The notes beneath the pieces are model-generated. The model was not told the DNA's origin, did no database searches, and saw nothing but the letters and a program-made list of their open reading frames with translations. This document shows positions 15,541-26,883 of a DNA stretch of 64,000 bases, one piece after another. The position numbers were made by a program, and so were the translations under genes. Numbering within the stretch: position 1 is the stretch's first letter; each line of letters opens with the position of its first letter. The stretch is taken from assembly GCF_000262045.1 (NCBI RefSeq), contig NZ_AJVF01000023.1, forward strand, positions 1-64,000, given 5' to 3'. The DNA comes from Bacillus siamensis KCTC 13613 (GTDB lineage: Bacteria > Bacillota > Bacilli > Bacillales > Bacillaceae).

Positions 15541-16389
15541 ATGAACGAAAAAAAAGAGAAAATCATAAAAACAGGCATCCATTTATTTGCTAAAAAAGGA
15601 TTTTCTTCAACAACGATTCAGGAAATCGCCGGCGAGTGCGGAATTTCAAAAGGCGCCTTCTATCTCCATTTCAAATCAAAAGAAGACCTTTTGCTGTCCG
15701 CATGTGAGTATTACATCGGCATGTCTATGGAAGAAATAAAGAAGATCAAAACAGAACATCTGCATAAACCGCCTAAGGACGTATTCCAAAAACAAATCGC
15801 ATATCAATTCCAGGAATTTATGGAGCATAAGGACTTTATCATTCTCTTGCTGAGCGAAAAGGTCATCCCAGAAAATCAAAAGGTAAAACAATACTTTCAT
15901 GAGGCGAATATTCAATTTAACATGCTGTACCGGGATGCTTTGCTGTCCGTTTACGGAGATGCCGTCATACCGTTTTTAGCGGACGCATCCGTTATGGCCC
16001 AAGGGATTGTGAGTTCTTATATCCATTTCTTGATTTTCAATGAAAATACGGCATTCCGGACGGAAAACGTGGCCCCCTTTCTGATCGCAAGGATCGATGA
16101 TCTGATTACCGGACTGATAAAAGACAATCCCGATCCGCTTTTGCCTGAGGATATTTTCACTCAGCCCGCGGCGGACAGAAAGAGACTGCTCGCGGATATT
16201 CAAATGGCAAAAGCTCAGCAGGGGCTGCCTGAGGACGTTCTCGTTTCGCTGGAAGTCATTGAAGAGGAAAGCGCAAAGGAAGAGCCGCGCAAACCGATTA
16301 TTAAAGGAATGCTGTCCAATTTGGCAGGCAGCGGAAATAAACAGATTGAAACGCTGCGTGCTTCCATTGAAACCTATTTCAGCTTATAA
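15541..16389 (+). CDS. yerO: TetR-family regulator YerO
   Basis: A 282-residue regulator with a typical N-terminal TetR helix-turn-helix (FSSTTIQEIAGECGISKGAFYLHFKSKEDLL, here given in two parts: TTIQEIAGECGISKG and FYLHFKSKEDLL). The ligand-binding C-terminal part is longer than in most TetR proteins and ends with a charged tail (EEESAKEEPRKP). It is divergent from swrC with 126 bp between starts, which makes it the likely local repressor of the pump, as proposed for YerO in B. subtilis. ATG 15541 follows AGGGGAAGC. Confidence 0.9.
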   Translation: MNEKKEKIIKTGIHLFAKKGFSSTTIQEIAGECGISKGAFYLHFKSKEDLLLSACEYYIGMSMEEIKKIKTEHLHKPPKDVFQKQIAYQFQEFMEHKDFIILLLSEKVIPENQKVKQYFHEANIQFNMLYRDALLSVYGDAVIPFLADASVMAQGIVSSYIHFLIFNENTAFRTENVAPFLIARIDDLITGLIKDNPDPLLPEDIFTQPAADRKRLLADIQMAKAQQGLPEDVLVSLEVIEEESAKEEPRKPIIKGMLSNLAGSGNKQIETLRASIETYFSL

Positions 16390-16390
16390 A

Positions 16391-16416
16391 AAAAGAGACC
16401 GGCGCATACCGGTCTC
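16391..16416 (-). terminator. gatB terminator
   Basis: GAGACCGG (16395-16402) pairs with CCGGTCTC (16409-16416), loop of 6. The A-run at 16388-16394 gives a T-run on the minus strand, so this hairpin ends the gatCAB transcript. Confidence 0.75.
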
Positions 16417-16422
16417 CGTGTC

Positions 16423-16453
16423 AGCAGCGCCCTTACAGGCGGCTGCTTTTTTT
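16423..16453 (+). terminator. yerO terminator
   Basis: AGCAGCGCC (16423-16431) pairs with GGCGGCTGCT, reaching 16447, followed by TTTTTTT. With the adjacent minus-strand hairpin it forms a back-to-back pair; its T-run touches the gatB stop codon. Confidence 0.75.
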
Positions 16454-17882
16454 ATCGTTTTTTGATTTCTTCAAGTAAGATTTTGTTGACCATCGGCGGG
16501 TTGGCCTGTCCTTTTGAGGCTTTCATAATCTGCCCGACAAGGAAGCCGATCGCGCGGTCTTTTCCGTTTTTGAAGTCTTCAATTGACTGCGGGTTGCTGT
16601 CAAGCGCATCTGTCACCAGCTTCAGAAGCACGCTTTCGTCAGAAATCTGCACGAGGCCTTTTTCTTTGACGATTTTTTCAGCGTCTCCGCCTTTTTCAAT
16701 TAATTCTTTGAAGACTTTCTTCGCGATTTTAGACGAAATGGTCCCTTTTTCAATCAGCTTAATCATGCCGGCAAGGCCTTCAGGAGTCAGTGCGACATCC
16801 TCAAGCTCTTTTTGTTCGGCGTTCAGGTAAGCTGACACTTCACCCATCAGCCAGTTTGATGCCTGCTTGGCTTCTGCGCCTTTATTGACCGTTTCTTCGA
16901 AGAAATCAGCCATTTCTTTCGTCAGCGTCAGAACCATTGCGTCATAAGCCGGCAGGCCGAGCTCTTCGATATAACGTTTGCGGCGCTCATCCGGAAGCTC
17001 AGGAATGGTTGCTCTTACGCGTTCTTTCCATTCGTCATCAATGTAGAGCTCAACAAGGTCAGGCTCTGGGAAATAACGATAGTCATCCGAACCTTCTTTG
17101 ATACGCATCAAAATAGTTTTTTTCGTCGCTTCATCGTAGCGGCGCGTCTCCTGCTGAATGACGCCGCCTGACAGAAGCACCTGCTCCTGGCGTTTTTCTT
17201 CATGCTCAAGGCCTTTTTGCACGAATGCGAAGGAGTTCAGGTTCTTTAGCTCCGTTTTTGTGCCGAATTTCTCCTGGCCGATCGGACGGAGAGAAATGTT
17301 GGCGTCACAGCGCAGTGAACCTTCTTCCATTTTACAGTCAGACACGCCTGTGTATTGGATAATTGATTTCAGCTTTTCGAGATATGCGTAAGCTTCCTCC
17401 GGTGTGCGGATATCCGGCTCAGATACAATCTCGACAAGCGGCGTGCCCTGGCGGTTGAAGTCAACGAGGGAATAGCCGTCGCCCGTATGCGTCAGTTTTC
17501 CCGCATCTTCTTCAAGGTGAAGACGGGTAATGCCGATTTTTTTCGTTTTTCCGCCGACTTCGATTTCAATCCAGCCATTTTCGCCGATCGGCTTGTCAAA
17601 TTGAGAAATTTGATATGCCTTCGGGTTGTCCGGGTAGAAATAGTTTTTCCGGTCAAACTTCGTATCCGTTGCGATTTCGCAGTTCAATGCCATTGCGGCT
17701 TTCATCGCGAATTCGACCGCTTCTTTGTTTAAAACGGGCAGCACGCCGGGATACCCAAGGTCAATGACGCTCGTTTGGGTATTCGCTTCCGCTCCGAATG
17801 GCGTCGGTGAGCTTGAGAAAATTTTAGATTTTGTTTTTAATTCCACATGGACTTCAAGTCCGATTACCGTTTCAAAGTTCAC
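16452..17882 (-). CDS. gatB: Asp/Glu-tRNA amidotransferase subunit B
   Basis: A 476-residue GatB, the subunit that binds mischarged Glu-tRNA(Gln) or Asp-tRNA(Asn), phosphorylates the acyl group with ATP and amidates it with ammonia passed from GatA. It begins [20 protein letters not shown], contains [17 protein letters not shown] and HLEEDAGK, and ends with the YqeY-like tail domain ([18 protein letters not shown]). The start is GTG 17882 behind AAGGGGTG. Last gene of gatCAB; 13 bp separate it from gatA. Confidence 0.95.
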   Translation of the reverse strand: MNFETVIGLEVHVELKTKSKIFSSSPTPFGAEANTQTSVIDLGYPGVLPVLNKEAVEFAMKAAMALNCEIATDTKFDRKNYFYPDNPKAYQISQFDKPIGENGWIEIEVGGKTKKIGITRLHLEEDAGKLTHTGDGYSLVDFNRQGTPLVEIVSEPDIRTPEEAYAYLEKLKSIIQYTGVSDCKMEEGSLRCDANISLRPIGQEKFGTKTELKNLNSFAFVQKGLEHEEKRQEQVLLSGGVIQQETRRYDEATKKTILMRIKEGSDDYRYFPEPDLVELYIDDEWKERVRATIPELPDERRKRYIEELGLPAYDAMVLTLTKEMADFFEETVNKGAEAKQASNWLMGEVSAYLNAEQKELEDVALTPEGLAGMIKLIEKGTISSKIAKKVFKELIEKGGDAEKIVKEKGLVQISDESVLLKLVTDALDSNPQSIEDFKNGKDRAIGFLVGQIMKASKGQANPPMVNKILLEEIKKR

Positions 17883-17895
17883 TTCATTTCACCCC

Positions 17896-19353
17896 TTACA
17901 GTTCAGGTTTCGCTTTATGATGATCTGTTGCCTGCTCAAAAGCATGAGCGACGCGGTATACAGTGCCTTCATCGAAGTGTTTTCCGATGATTTGCAGTCC
18001 GAGCGGCAGTCCGTCCGCAAATCCGCATGGCACGCTGATTCCCGGCACACCCGCGAGATTGACAGGGATCGTTAAAATATCGTTGGCGTACATTGTTAGC
18101 GGATCGCTGGTTTTTTCGCCGATTTTGAAAGCCGGTGTCGGCGTTGTCGGTCCGACGATGACATCGTATTTCTCAAAGACGTCTTCAAAATCTTTTTTAA
18201 TGAGCGTGCGCACTTTTTGCGCTTTTTTGTAATACGCGTCATAGTAGCCTGAGCTGAGCGCGAAGGTGCCGAGCATGATGCGGCGCTTCACTTCGTTGCC
18301 GAAGCCTTCTGAGCGTGTCTGTTTATAAAGGTCGATCAGGTTGTCCGCATTGTCTGAGCGGTATCCGTAGCGGATGCCGTCAAAGCGCGCAAGGTTCGCA
18401 GACGCTTCGGAAGATGACAGCAGATAATACGTCGCAAGCGCGTATTTGCTGTGCGGCAGAGATACTTCTTCCCATGTCGCTCCAAGGTCTTCAAGCACTT
18501 TTAAAGCGGCTAAAACCGATTCTTTCGCTTCTTTGCCGACGCCTTCTCCGAGGTATTCTTTCGGCACGGCGATTTTTAAGCCTTTAATGTCGCCCGTTAA
18601 TGAAGAAAGAAAGTCCGGCACTTCGACATTGGCGCTCGTAGAGTCCATTTTGTCCGCGCCTGAAATCGCCTGAAGCAGGAATGCGTTATCTTCTACGTTT
18701 CTTGTGATCGGTCCGATCTGGTCTAATGAAGACGCAAAAGCGACCAAACCGTAACGTGACACGCGTCCGTATGTAGGCTTTAATCCGACGACGCCGCAGA
18801 AAGAAGCAGGCTGACGGATGGAGCCGCCCGTATCAGATCCGAGTGAAAACGGCACTTCGCCGGCTGCAACCGCAGCTGCGGAACCGCCGCTTGATCCGCC
18901 GGGAACCGTATCAAGATTCCAAGGGTTTTTCGTCGCTTTGTACGCGGAGTTTTCAGTAGAAGAACCCATCGCGAACTCGTCCATATTCAGCTTTCCGATC
19001 GTGACGGCTTCAGCGGCCTGAAGGCGCTCCACTACCGTCGCATCGTAAATCGGATCGAAGTTTTCGAGGATTTTGCTTGAGCATGTTGTGCGAAGCCCTT
19101 TTGTCACGATGTTGTCTTTGACGCCGATCGGCATTCCGAAAAGTAGACCGTGTTCAGACCGGCCGTCAACCGCTTCGTCAAGCTCTTTCGCGTAAGCGCG
19201 GGCTCTTTCTTCGTCAAGCTGCAAAAACGCCTGCACCTTATCATCCACGGATGCGATCCGTTTGTAAGATTCGTCAACAAGATCGGAAATCTTGATGTCT
19301 TTATTATGTATCATTTGTTTCAGTTCTGTGATTTTGTGATCAAATAATGACAT
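17896..19353 (-). CDS. gatA: Asp/Glu-tRNA amidotransferase subunit A
   Basis: A 485-residue amidase-signature enzyme that releases ammonia from glutamine for the GatCAB complex. The catalytic Ser-cisSer-Lys triad is visible: Lys in [10 protein letters not shown], the two Ser in the glycine-rich [15 protein letters not shown] and [10 protein letters not shown]. Length is standard. AAAGGAGGGAGA precedes the ATG. It sits between gatC and gatB in one operon. Because Bacillus lacks a glutaminyl-tRNA synthetase, this complex is essential for making Gln-tRNA. Confidence 0.95.
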   Translation of the reverse strand: MSLFDHKITELKQMIHNKDIKISDLVDESYKRIASVDDKVQAFLQLDEERARAYAKELDEAVDGRSEHGLLFGMPIGVKDNIVTKGLRTTCSSKILENFDPIYDATVVERLQAAEAVTIGKLNMDEFAMGSSTENSAYKATKNPWNLDTVPGGSSGGSAAAVAAGEVPFSLGSDTGGSIRQPASFCGVVGLKPTYGRVSRYGLVAFASSLDQIGPITRNVEDNAFLLQAISGADKMDSTSANVEVPDFLSSLTGDIKGLKIAVPKEYLGEGVGKEAKESVLAALKVLEDLGATWEEVSLPHSKYALATYYLLSSSEASANLARFDGIRYGYRSDNADNLIDLYKQTRSEGFGNEVKRRIMLGTFALSSGYYDAYYKKAQKVRTLIKKDFEDVFEKYDVIVGPTTPTPAFKIGEKTSDPLTMYANDILTIPVNLAGVPGISVPCGFADGLPLGLQIIGKHFDEGTVYRVAHAFEQATDHHKAKPEL

Positions 19354-19367
19354 ACTGTCTCCCTCCT

Positions 19368-19658
19368 TTAATCCAGAATAGATGGCACACGGACATAGCC
19401 GTCTTTATGATCGGGAGCATTCTTCATGACATCCTCGACCGGAAGGCCTTTACCCGCTTCATCTTCTCTCATTACGTTTTTCATTTTCAGTACGTGTGTT
19501 GTCGGTTCCACGTTATCCGTGTCCACTTCATTAAGCTCCTCGGCAAACGAGATGATGCTGTCAAGCTGTTCTGTGAACATTTCAGCTTCTTCATCCGTAA
19601 TGGCAAGTCTCGCCAAATGAGCGACATGTTTTACTTCTTCTATAGAAATTCGTGACAT
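19368..19658 (-). CDS. gatC: Asp/Glu-tRNA amidotransferase subunit C
   Basis: A 96-residue GatC, the small belt-like subunit that stabilises GatA-GatB. It starts [20 protein letters not shown] and contains the conserved VEPTTHVL and MREDEAG. The frame opens at GTG 19667, but that codon overlaps the GGAGGTG ribosome site; ATG 19658 is the start and gives the same length as B. subtilis GatC. First gene of the operon. Confidence 0.93.
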   Translation of the reverse strand: MSRISIEEVKHVAHLARLAITDEEAEMFTEQLDSIISFAEELNEVDTDNVEPTTHVLKMKNVMREDEAGKGLPVEDVMKNAPDHKDGYVRVPSILD

Positions 19659-19667
19659 AAGATCCAC

Positions 19668-20080
19668 CTCCGCATAATTCTCCGTTTCGTCATATAATAC
19701 AGATCATATCAAAAACGAGCCCTCTAAAGCAACAAAACGCCGCCTCCTGAGGCATGATGAAACCCTCTCTATTTTATCCTAAATCGGGGAGAAAGAGAAA
19801 CGAATTATATGTCAGAAAATTTTTACTTTTATAATTTATTGGTAGCGTTTTCATCTTTAAGCTGTTCTATGTTGCCGGGGATTTTTTCCTTGAATGGGCC
19901 AGGTTTCGAGAGTTGATTGATCGGGGATACTTTGTTAGGTTTAGTAACCATAGCCTGCACAAAATCATGCACTCGGCATGTCATGATGACTAAAAGGCTT
20001 GCCGCCGGCGCAAAAGTCCGGCACTACTAATCTGCAGAGGTGATGCAACATTTACTTAAAAGAAGAGAGGGTCCAGAAAC
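19668..20080. promoter_or_regulatory. Intergenic region between gatC and opuE
   Basis: 413 bp without a gene, holding the divergent promoters of gatCAB and opuE. Besides the sigma-B-like promoter listed separately, GCCGG (20004-20008) and CCGGC (20020-20024) can form a small hairpin in the opuE leader. I see no convincing sigma-A promoter by eye. Confidence 0.4.
19903..19928 (+). promoter_or_regulatory. Sigma-B-type promoter of opuE
   Basis: GTTTCG (19903-19908), a 14-bp spacer and GGGGAT (19923-19928) match the sigma-B consensus GTTTAA-N14-GGGTAT in four and five of six positions. In B. subtilis opuE is transcribed from a sigma-A and a sigma-B promoter, both osmotically induced, which supports the assignment. 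Confidence 0.6.
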
Positions 20081-21559
20081 GTGAGTATTGAATTAATTAT
20101 ATCTCTTGGCATTTACTTTGCTGCCATGCTGTTGATCGGCTGGTACGCATTCAGAAAGACAACGAATATTAATGATTACATGCTGGGCGGAAGAGGACTC
20201 GGCCCGTTCGTAACGGCGCTGTCCGCAGGTGCGGCGGACATGAGCGCATGGATGCTGATGGGGGTTCCCGGCGCAATGTTCGCAACGGGATTATCGACCT
20301 TATGGCTGGCGCTCGGTTTGACGATCGGCGCATATTCAAATTATCTGCTGCTTGCTCCGAGGCTGCGCGCCTATACGGAAGTTGCGGATGATGCGATTAC
20401 GATTCCCGATTTCTTCGATAAACGGTTCCGCCATTCGTCATCATTGCTGAAAATCGTTTCCGCCGTGATTATTATGATCTTTTTCACACTGTACACATCG
20501 TCCGGAATGGTATCCGGAGGCAGGTTATTTGAATCGGCATTCGGCGCCGACTACAAATTCGGTTTGTTTTTAACGGCCGGTGTTGTTGTGCTTTACACGC
20601 TGTTTGGCGGTTTCCTTGCTGTCAGTCTGACTGACTTCGTACAGGGAGCGATCATGTTTGCGGCATTAGTGCTTGTGCCGATCGTTGCTTTTACCCAGCT
20701 CGGGAGCGTTTCAACGACGATTGATTCGATCAACGCCGTAAACCCGAAACTATTGGATATCTTTAAAGGCGCGAGCGTCATTAGCATTATTTCTTACTTG
20801 GCATGGGGACTCGGCTATTACGGCCAGCCTCATATCATCGTACGATTTATGGCGATTAAAGAAGTGAAGGATTTAAAACCCGCCCGCAGAATCGGGATGA
20901 GCTGGATGGTTATTTCAGTTGTCGGTTCACTGCTTACCGGGATTATCGGGGTTGCGTATTCTCATCACTTCGGGGTCTCCGTAAAAGATCCGGAAACGAT
21001 TTTCATTATTTTTTCTAAAATCTTGTTCCATCCGCTGATTACGGGCTTCCTGCTGTCCGCGATTTTAGCGGCGATTATGAGTTCCATCTCCTCACAGCTT
21101 CTCGTAACGGCAAGCGCCATTACGGAAGATTTATACCGCGCCTTTTTCAGACGGGAAGCGAGCGATAAAGAATTGGTCATGACCGGACGCCTGTCGGTAT
21201 TAATTGTGGCCGTAATTGCCATCCTGCTTTCCATGAATCCGAACAGCACCATTCTTGATCTGGTCGGATATGCGTGGGCAGGCTTCGGTTCGGCCATCGG
21301 CCCGGCGCTCCTTCTCAGTCTGTACTGGAAACGGATGAATGAATGGGGAGCGCTTGCGGCGATGATTACCGGAGCTGCGGCCGTTCTAATCTGGATTACG
21401 ACGGGGCTTGCCGCTTCAACCGGCATATACGAAATCATCCCGGGGTTCTTCCTCAGTCTGATTGCCGGTATTGCCGTCAGTCTGCTGACCAAAAAACCGG
21501 CCGATGCTTCTTATCAGCTGTTCAGCCGGATGGAAACTCTTTTGAAAAAGAAGAAATAG
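20081..21559 (+). CDS. opuE: Osmoregulated proline permease OpuE
   Basis: A 492-residue sodium:solute symporter (SSS/PutP family) with about 13 hydrophobic segments. Family features include NDYMLGGRGLGPFVTALSAGAADMS near the N-terminus (seen here as DYMLGGRGLGPFVTALSAG) and the substrate/sodium region ISSQLLVTASAITEDLY around residues 335-355. It takes up proline with sodium as an osmoprotectant during salt stress. The start is GTG 20081 with GAGAGG about 11 nt upstream. It is monocistronic, ending in a strong terminator. Confidence 0.93.
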   Translation: MSIELIISLGIYFAAMLLIGWYAFRKTTNINDYMLGGRGLGPFVTALSAGAADMSAWMLMGVPGAMFATGLSTLWLALGLTIGAYSNYLLLAPRLRAYTEVADDAITIPDFFDKRFRHSSSLLKIVSAVIIMIFFTLYTSSGMVSGGRLFESAFGADYKFGLFLTAGVVVLYTLFGGFLAVSLTDFVQGAIMFAALVLVPIVAFTQLGSVSTTIDSINAVNPKLLDIFKGASVISIISYLAWGLGYYGQPHIIVRFMAIKEVKDLKPARRIGMSWMVISVVGSLLTGIIGVAYSHHFGVSVKDPETIFIIFSKILFHPLITGFLLSAILAAIMSSISSQLLVTASAITEDLYRAFFRREASDKELVMTGRLSVLIVAVIAILLSMNPNSTILDLVGYAWAGFGSAIGPALLLSLYWKRMNEWGALAAMITGAAAVLIWITTGLAASTGIYEIIPGFFLSLIAGIAVSLLTKKPADASYQLFSRMETLLKKKK

Positions 21560-21566
21560 ACAAAAA

Positions 21567-21597
21567 GCCGTCAGATTTTATCCCTGACGGCTTTTTT
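21567..21597 (+). terminator. opuE terminator
   Basis: GCCGTCAG (21567-21574) pairs with CTGACGGC (21584-21591), followed by a T-run; preceded by AAAAA. Confidence 0.85.
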
Positions 21598-21679
21598 CTT
21601 CCGCACTTGTCCTGCTATAAATACTGTGAGAAAATCATATCAATTTACTATAAGAAAAACTGCGGAGGTGCTGTGCAAA

Positions 21680-22372
21680 TTGAGCTGGCCTATCGATCCG
21701 GACATTTTATTAAAACTGGGCATTGCCACGCTGATCGGGATGATCATCGGTCTTGAGCGCGAGCTGAAAAATAAACCGCTCGGACTGAAAACCTGTATCG
21801 TCATCGCCGTCAGCTCCTGTATGCTGACGATCGTCAGCATTAATGCGGCCTATCATTTTCCGAAATATTACCGTATCATGATGGATCCGCTCCGTCTCCC
21901 CGCCCAAATCATTTCCGGCGTCGGCTTTATCGGTGCGGGCGTGATTCTGCGTAAAAGCAATGACGTCATTTCCGGCCTGACGACATCGGCTATCATCTGG
22001 GGTGCAGCCGGACTGGGTCTGGCTACAGGCGCCGGCTTTTATAAGGAGGCGTTCGCAAGCCTCTTGTTTATCCTGATCAGCGTCGAGTTTCTTCCGTGGC
22101 TGATCAGAAAAGTCGGCCCCAACCGCTTGAAGGAGAAAGATATCCGCGTGAGGATGTCTCTTTCCGACAAAGACAAAATGACCGAGATTTTAAAGGAAAT
22201 GAAAAGCAAACAGCTCCGCATTCACTCCGTCCGGATAGATGATCTGCATGAAAAGGAATTTCCGATTATGGAAGTAAAAATCAGCGTTCATAAAAACCGC
22301 TACACCACGGACGTGTATTATGATATTAAAGAAATTCAGGGTGTCGTCGGAGTGAAATGTGATACGTTATAA
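21680..22372 (+). CDS. sapB: MgtC/SapB-family membrane protein
   Basis: A MgtC/SapB-family inner-membrane protein with four to five N-terminal transmembrane segments and a soluble C-terminal ACT-like part (from about residue 150). Family motifs GLERELKNKPLGLKTCI and GVGFIGAGVILR are present. The frame opens at 21626, but GGAGGTG at 21664-21670 points to TTG 21680, giving about 230 residues beginning MSWPIDPDILLKLG, as in B. subtilis SapB. The B. subtilis name comes from sapB mutants that express alkaline phosphatase in sporulation-defective strains; the molecular role is not settled. Confidence 0.88.
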   Translation: MSWPIDPDILLKLGIATLIGMIIGLERELKNKPLGLKTCIVIAVSSCMLTIVSINAAYHFPKYYRIMMDPLRLPAQIISGVGFIGAGVILRKSNDVISGLTTSAIIWGAAGLGLATGAGFYKEAFASLLFILISVEFLPWLIRKVGPNRLKEKDIRVRMSLSDKDKMTEILKEMKSKQLRIHSVRIDDLHEKEFPIMEVKISVHKNRYTTDVYYDIKEIQGVVGVKCDTL

Positions 22373-22376
22373 AAAA

Positions 22377-22406
22377 ACGCCGGACTGATGTCAGCCGGCG
22401 TTTTTC
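22377..22406. terminator. Convergent terminator sapB / yerI
   Basis: ACGCCGG (22377-22383) pairs with CCGGCGT (22395-22401), extended by CTGA/TCAG inside. A-run before and T-run after make it functional in both directions. Confidence 0.85.
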
Positions 22407-22409
22407 TAT

Positions 22410-23405
22410 TTATACGAATGCAGAAAAATGATATTCAGTAATCGGTGTTTCGTTTTCAATATCGCGTCTGAAGCCTTTCAGCATCTCAAGCTCTTCATCT
22501 CCGAGTGAGTCTAGGTCAAACGCCTGATGCAATAATCCGTAGATCAGCATATGGCGCAGCCGGAGGAAATCCGGGATTTTTTCAAGCCAGGCGGGATCAA
22601 GGTCATTTTCTTCCCTGTAGCCTTTCATAAAGTGTGTCATGAATTCACCAGTAAACGCGGCCTTGTCTTCATACGGGATGACCGGATACCACAACATGTT
22701 GTACAGCAAAATACTGATATCATTCACAAACCAATTGTAGCCGATATCATCAAAATCAAAGGCAGTAATTTTTCCGTTGTCCCAGTTGAAATTGCCATGG
22801 TGCAAATCGGCGTGCACCAAACCGTAGCTTTCCGGGTTCTTCGGCAATTTCCGCAGTTCCTCCATTAAAGCATCCGCCCGCTCGAATACGAGATGCTGAT
22901 CTGCGGGCACGTATTTTCTCAGCTTCAGCTGCTCCTCTTCGTCCCATTCCTGCCTTTTATATTTCGGGTCGCTCAGACGGTAGCTTTTCGTCAGCCGATG
23001 CATGTTCCCCGTATACTTGCCAAGCTCATAAAACAGAGTTCCGTTCCAGTCTGATTCTTCAACTTTATGGCCCGGCGCTTTTTCGTAGACTCTTAATAAA
23101 AACGCTCCGCCTTTTCCATCCGGCACTTCTTCGACATCTCTGCCATTTAATGAAGGAATCGGTTTTGCTGCTGAAAGCCCTCCCTTTGTGAGATGATGAA
23201 GCCATTCCATTTCTCCCAGAATATATTCCGGTGTTCTGCGGATCGTATGCGTAATTTTTAAAATATAAGGTTCGTTATCTTTCACAATTTCATATACGTA
23301 GTTCTCTGCGTCTGCGATAAATTGAAATTTGGTAAAGCCGTATATTTCACCGGCTTTAGCGAGCACCTTATCTTCCTCAAAAACCGCTTTAATATCTTTA
23401 TGCAT
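22410..23405 (-). CDS. yerI: Aminoglycoside phosphotransferase/choline kinase-like protein YerI
   Basis: A 331-residue protein kinase-like (APH superfamily) enzyme. The catalytic loop is LVHADLHHGNFNWD (Asp as base, Asn as metal ligand) and the metal-binding Asp is in ITAFDFDDIGYNWF. The N-terminal lobe has YILKITHT with the ATP-contacting Lys. Closest functional relatives are homoserine/spore-coat-type kinases; the substrate of YerI is unknown to me. It is transcribed alone towards sapB, with AGAGGGTGA upstream of the ATG. Confidence 0.85.
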   Translation of the reverse strand: MHKDIKAVFEEDKVLAKAGEIYGFTKFQFIADAENYVYEIVKDNEPYILKITHTIRRTPEYILGEMEWLHHLTKGGLSAAKPIPSLNGRDVEEVPDGKGGAFLLRVYEKAPGHKVEESDWNGTLFYELGKYTGNMHRLTKSYRLSDPKYKRQEWDEEEQLKLRKYVPADQHLVFERADALMEELRKLPKNPESYGLVHADLHHGNFNWDNGKITAFDFDDIGYNWFVNDISILLYNMLWYPVIPYEDKAAFTGEFMTHFMKGYREENDLDPAWLEKIPDFLRLRHMLIYGLLHQAFDLDSLGDEELEMLKGFRRDIENETPITEYHFSAFV

Positions 23406-23605
23406 GCTGATTCACCCTCTTCATATCTTTTGGCAGTGATATGTGTACTCAGCATAAGTCATTCATCAACATCCCGCCCTTCTTTTTGTTCCTAACAGAT
23501 TAGTAACTTCAGCCTATAAACAAAAAAGTTTTTCCTGTTAATCCTTATTTATACAAATATCTTAACATACGTCACTGCTCTCACCAACGATATATACAAG
23601 AAAAA

Positions 23606-23633
23606 CCCTTGCTCATAAAGAAATGAACAAGGG
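23606..23633 (-). terminator. yerH terminator
   Basis: CCCTTG (23606-23611) pairs with CAAGGG (23628-23633), with CAT/ATG pairing inside. The AAAAA at 23601-23605 gives a T-run on the minus strand. Confidence 0.75.
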
Positions 23634-23640
23634 CGCTTAA

Positions 23641-24837
23641 TTAATCGTAAATATGGACGGTCGGTTCTTTGTCACCCGCATTTCGGACGATCAGCGCTTC
23701 CTGGCCGTCTGACGAGGTGATATTGATTTCAACATCGACTGAGCCTTTTGAATAATAATCCATGAGCTCACCCGTTAAGTATTGGGTAAAGGCGATGACT
23801 TCGCTTTTACCGTAAAATTGCATCGGGATTTCTATTTTCATTTTTCTCATTTCATCATTTTCGTACATCGCCGTTCCGACTACTCCGGTGTAGTTCGGGA
23901 AGTAGCTGTCGATCGCGTTTTTGAAGCGTTTAAACACTTCGGAATCGTCAGGGTATTTCTTTGCCGTGTCTGTATCCGCCGGATAGAACACGTATTTTTC
24001 TTTGACATCATCCCAGTTTGAAATGGTGGATGAGCCGGCTTTGACTTCTGTTTTTGCAATGTAATTTCCCGGTACGATTGATGTTTTCGGCGCTTGTTTA
24101 TAAAGGGCGACGGTAATCGGCACATTTTTCAGGTTATCCATTTTCCGGAGACGGTTAACGACTTCCTGGGCGATTTCTTCCCCGTGGCTGCGGATCGTTT
24201 TGTCGCTGAGCTCTACTTCCTGCTGCGGATCACCGGTTTTTTCGCGGTAATAGTAAACAGAGTTGAGAGCGAGACCGATCATGACACCGCCAAGCTGGAT
24301 GGAATTTTTATCTTTTCTTACTAAGTAATCCTGTTCAAGCATAGACGCTAAGTAAATCGGGCTGTTTTCGTTTTTCTCTTTTGCCGATCCCGAACTTGGC
24401 AGCACCGGGTTTAATCCGAGATTCTGGAAATTGGCGTCTGCCTTTTTCGCCTTTTTCAGATCACTGCCTTCTTTTTTGCGGTCAAGCCAGCTGAGTACCG
24501 TATCCTCATCTAAATACTGGCCTTCCTGGTACAAATAATCATCTGTCGGGAACGTGTCTTGGGCGAGCCGCATCAGCCCCGTCTCGAATTCATCGATGTC
24601 CAGCCTCGTATTCAGCCGGTCCGCGGTCAGGCCGCGCGCTTTTCCGGCCTTAAACGGAAGCACCATCTTATAGTAGGAATCAGAGATATTATATTTCGGT
24701 ATGATCGCTTTTTCAGAAGACTTTGCAGTTTTCTGCGTGATCTCTTCCTCTTTTTTTCCTCCGAAACTCGGCGAACAGGCTGACAGCATCAATACTGCCG
24801 CGGTCGCCGTCGCCGCCAATGCCAACATCTTTTTCAA
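23641..24837 (-). CDS. yerH: CamS-family lipoprotein YerH
   Basis: A 398-residue secreted lipoprotein: signal peptide [21 protein letters not shown] with the lipobox LSAC at residues 18-21, then a charged linker. The body is the CamS fold, named after the Staphylococcus lipoprotein that is the source of a sex-pheromone peptide. Conserved position downstream of ligA (15 bp gap) suggests co-transcription with pcrB-pcrA-ligA. The function in Bacillus is unknown. Confidence 0.9.
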   Translation of the reverse strand: MKKMLALAATATAAVLMLSACSPSFGGKKEEEITQKTAKSSEKAIIPKYNISDSYYKMVLPFKAGKARGLTADRLNTRLDIDEFETGLMRLAQDTFPTDDYLYQEGQYLDEDTVLSWLDRKKEGSDLKKAKKADANFQNLGLNPVLPSSGSAKEKNENSPIYLASMLEQDYLVRKDKNSIQLGGVMIGLALNSVYYYREKTGDPQQEVELSDKTIRSHGEEIAQEVVNRLRKMDNLKNVPITVALYKQAPKTSIVPGNYIAKTEVKAGSSTISNWDDVKEKYVFYPADTDTAKKYPDDSEVFKRFKNAIDSYFPNYTGVVGTAMYENDEMRKMKIEIPMQFYGKSEVIAFTQYLTGELMDYYSKGSVDVEINITSSDGQEALIVRNAGDKEPTVHIYD

Positions 24838-24852
24838 TAGAAAACACTCCTC

Positions 24853-26883
<2,031 letters not shown>

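Noticed and set aside
20965..21492. 175-codon minus-strand ORF within opuE
   Set aside because: Antisense shadow of a full-length symporter; no independent start signals.
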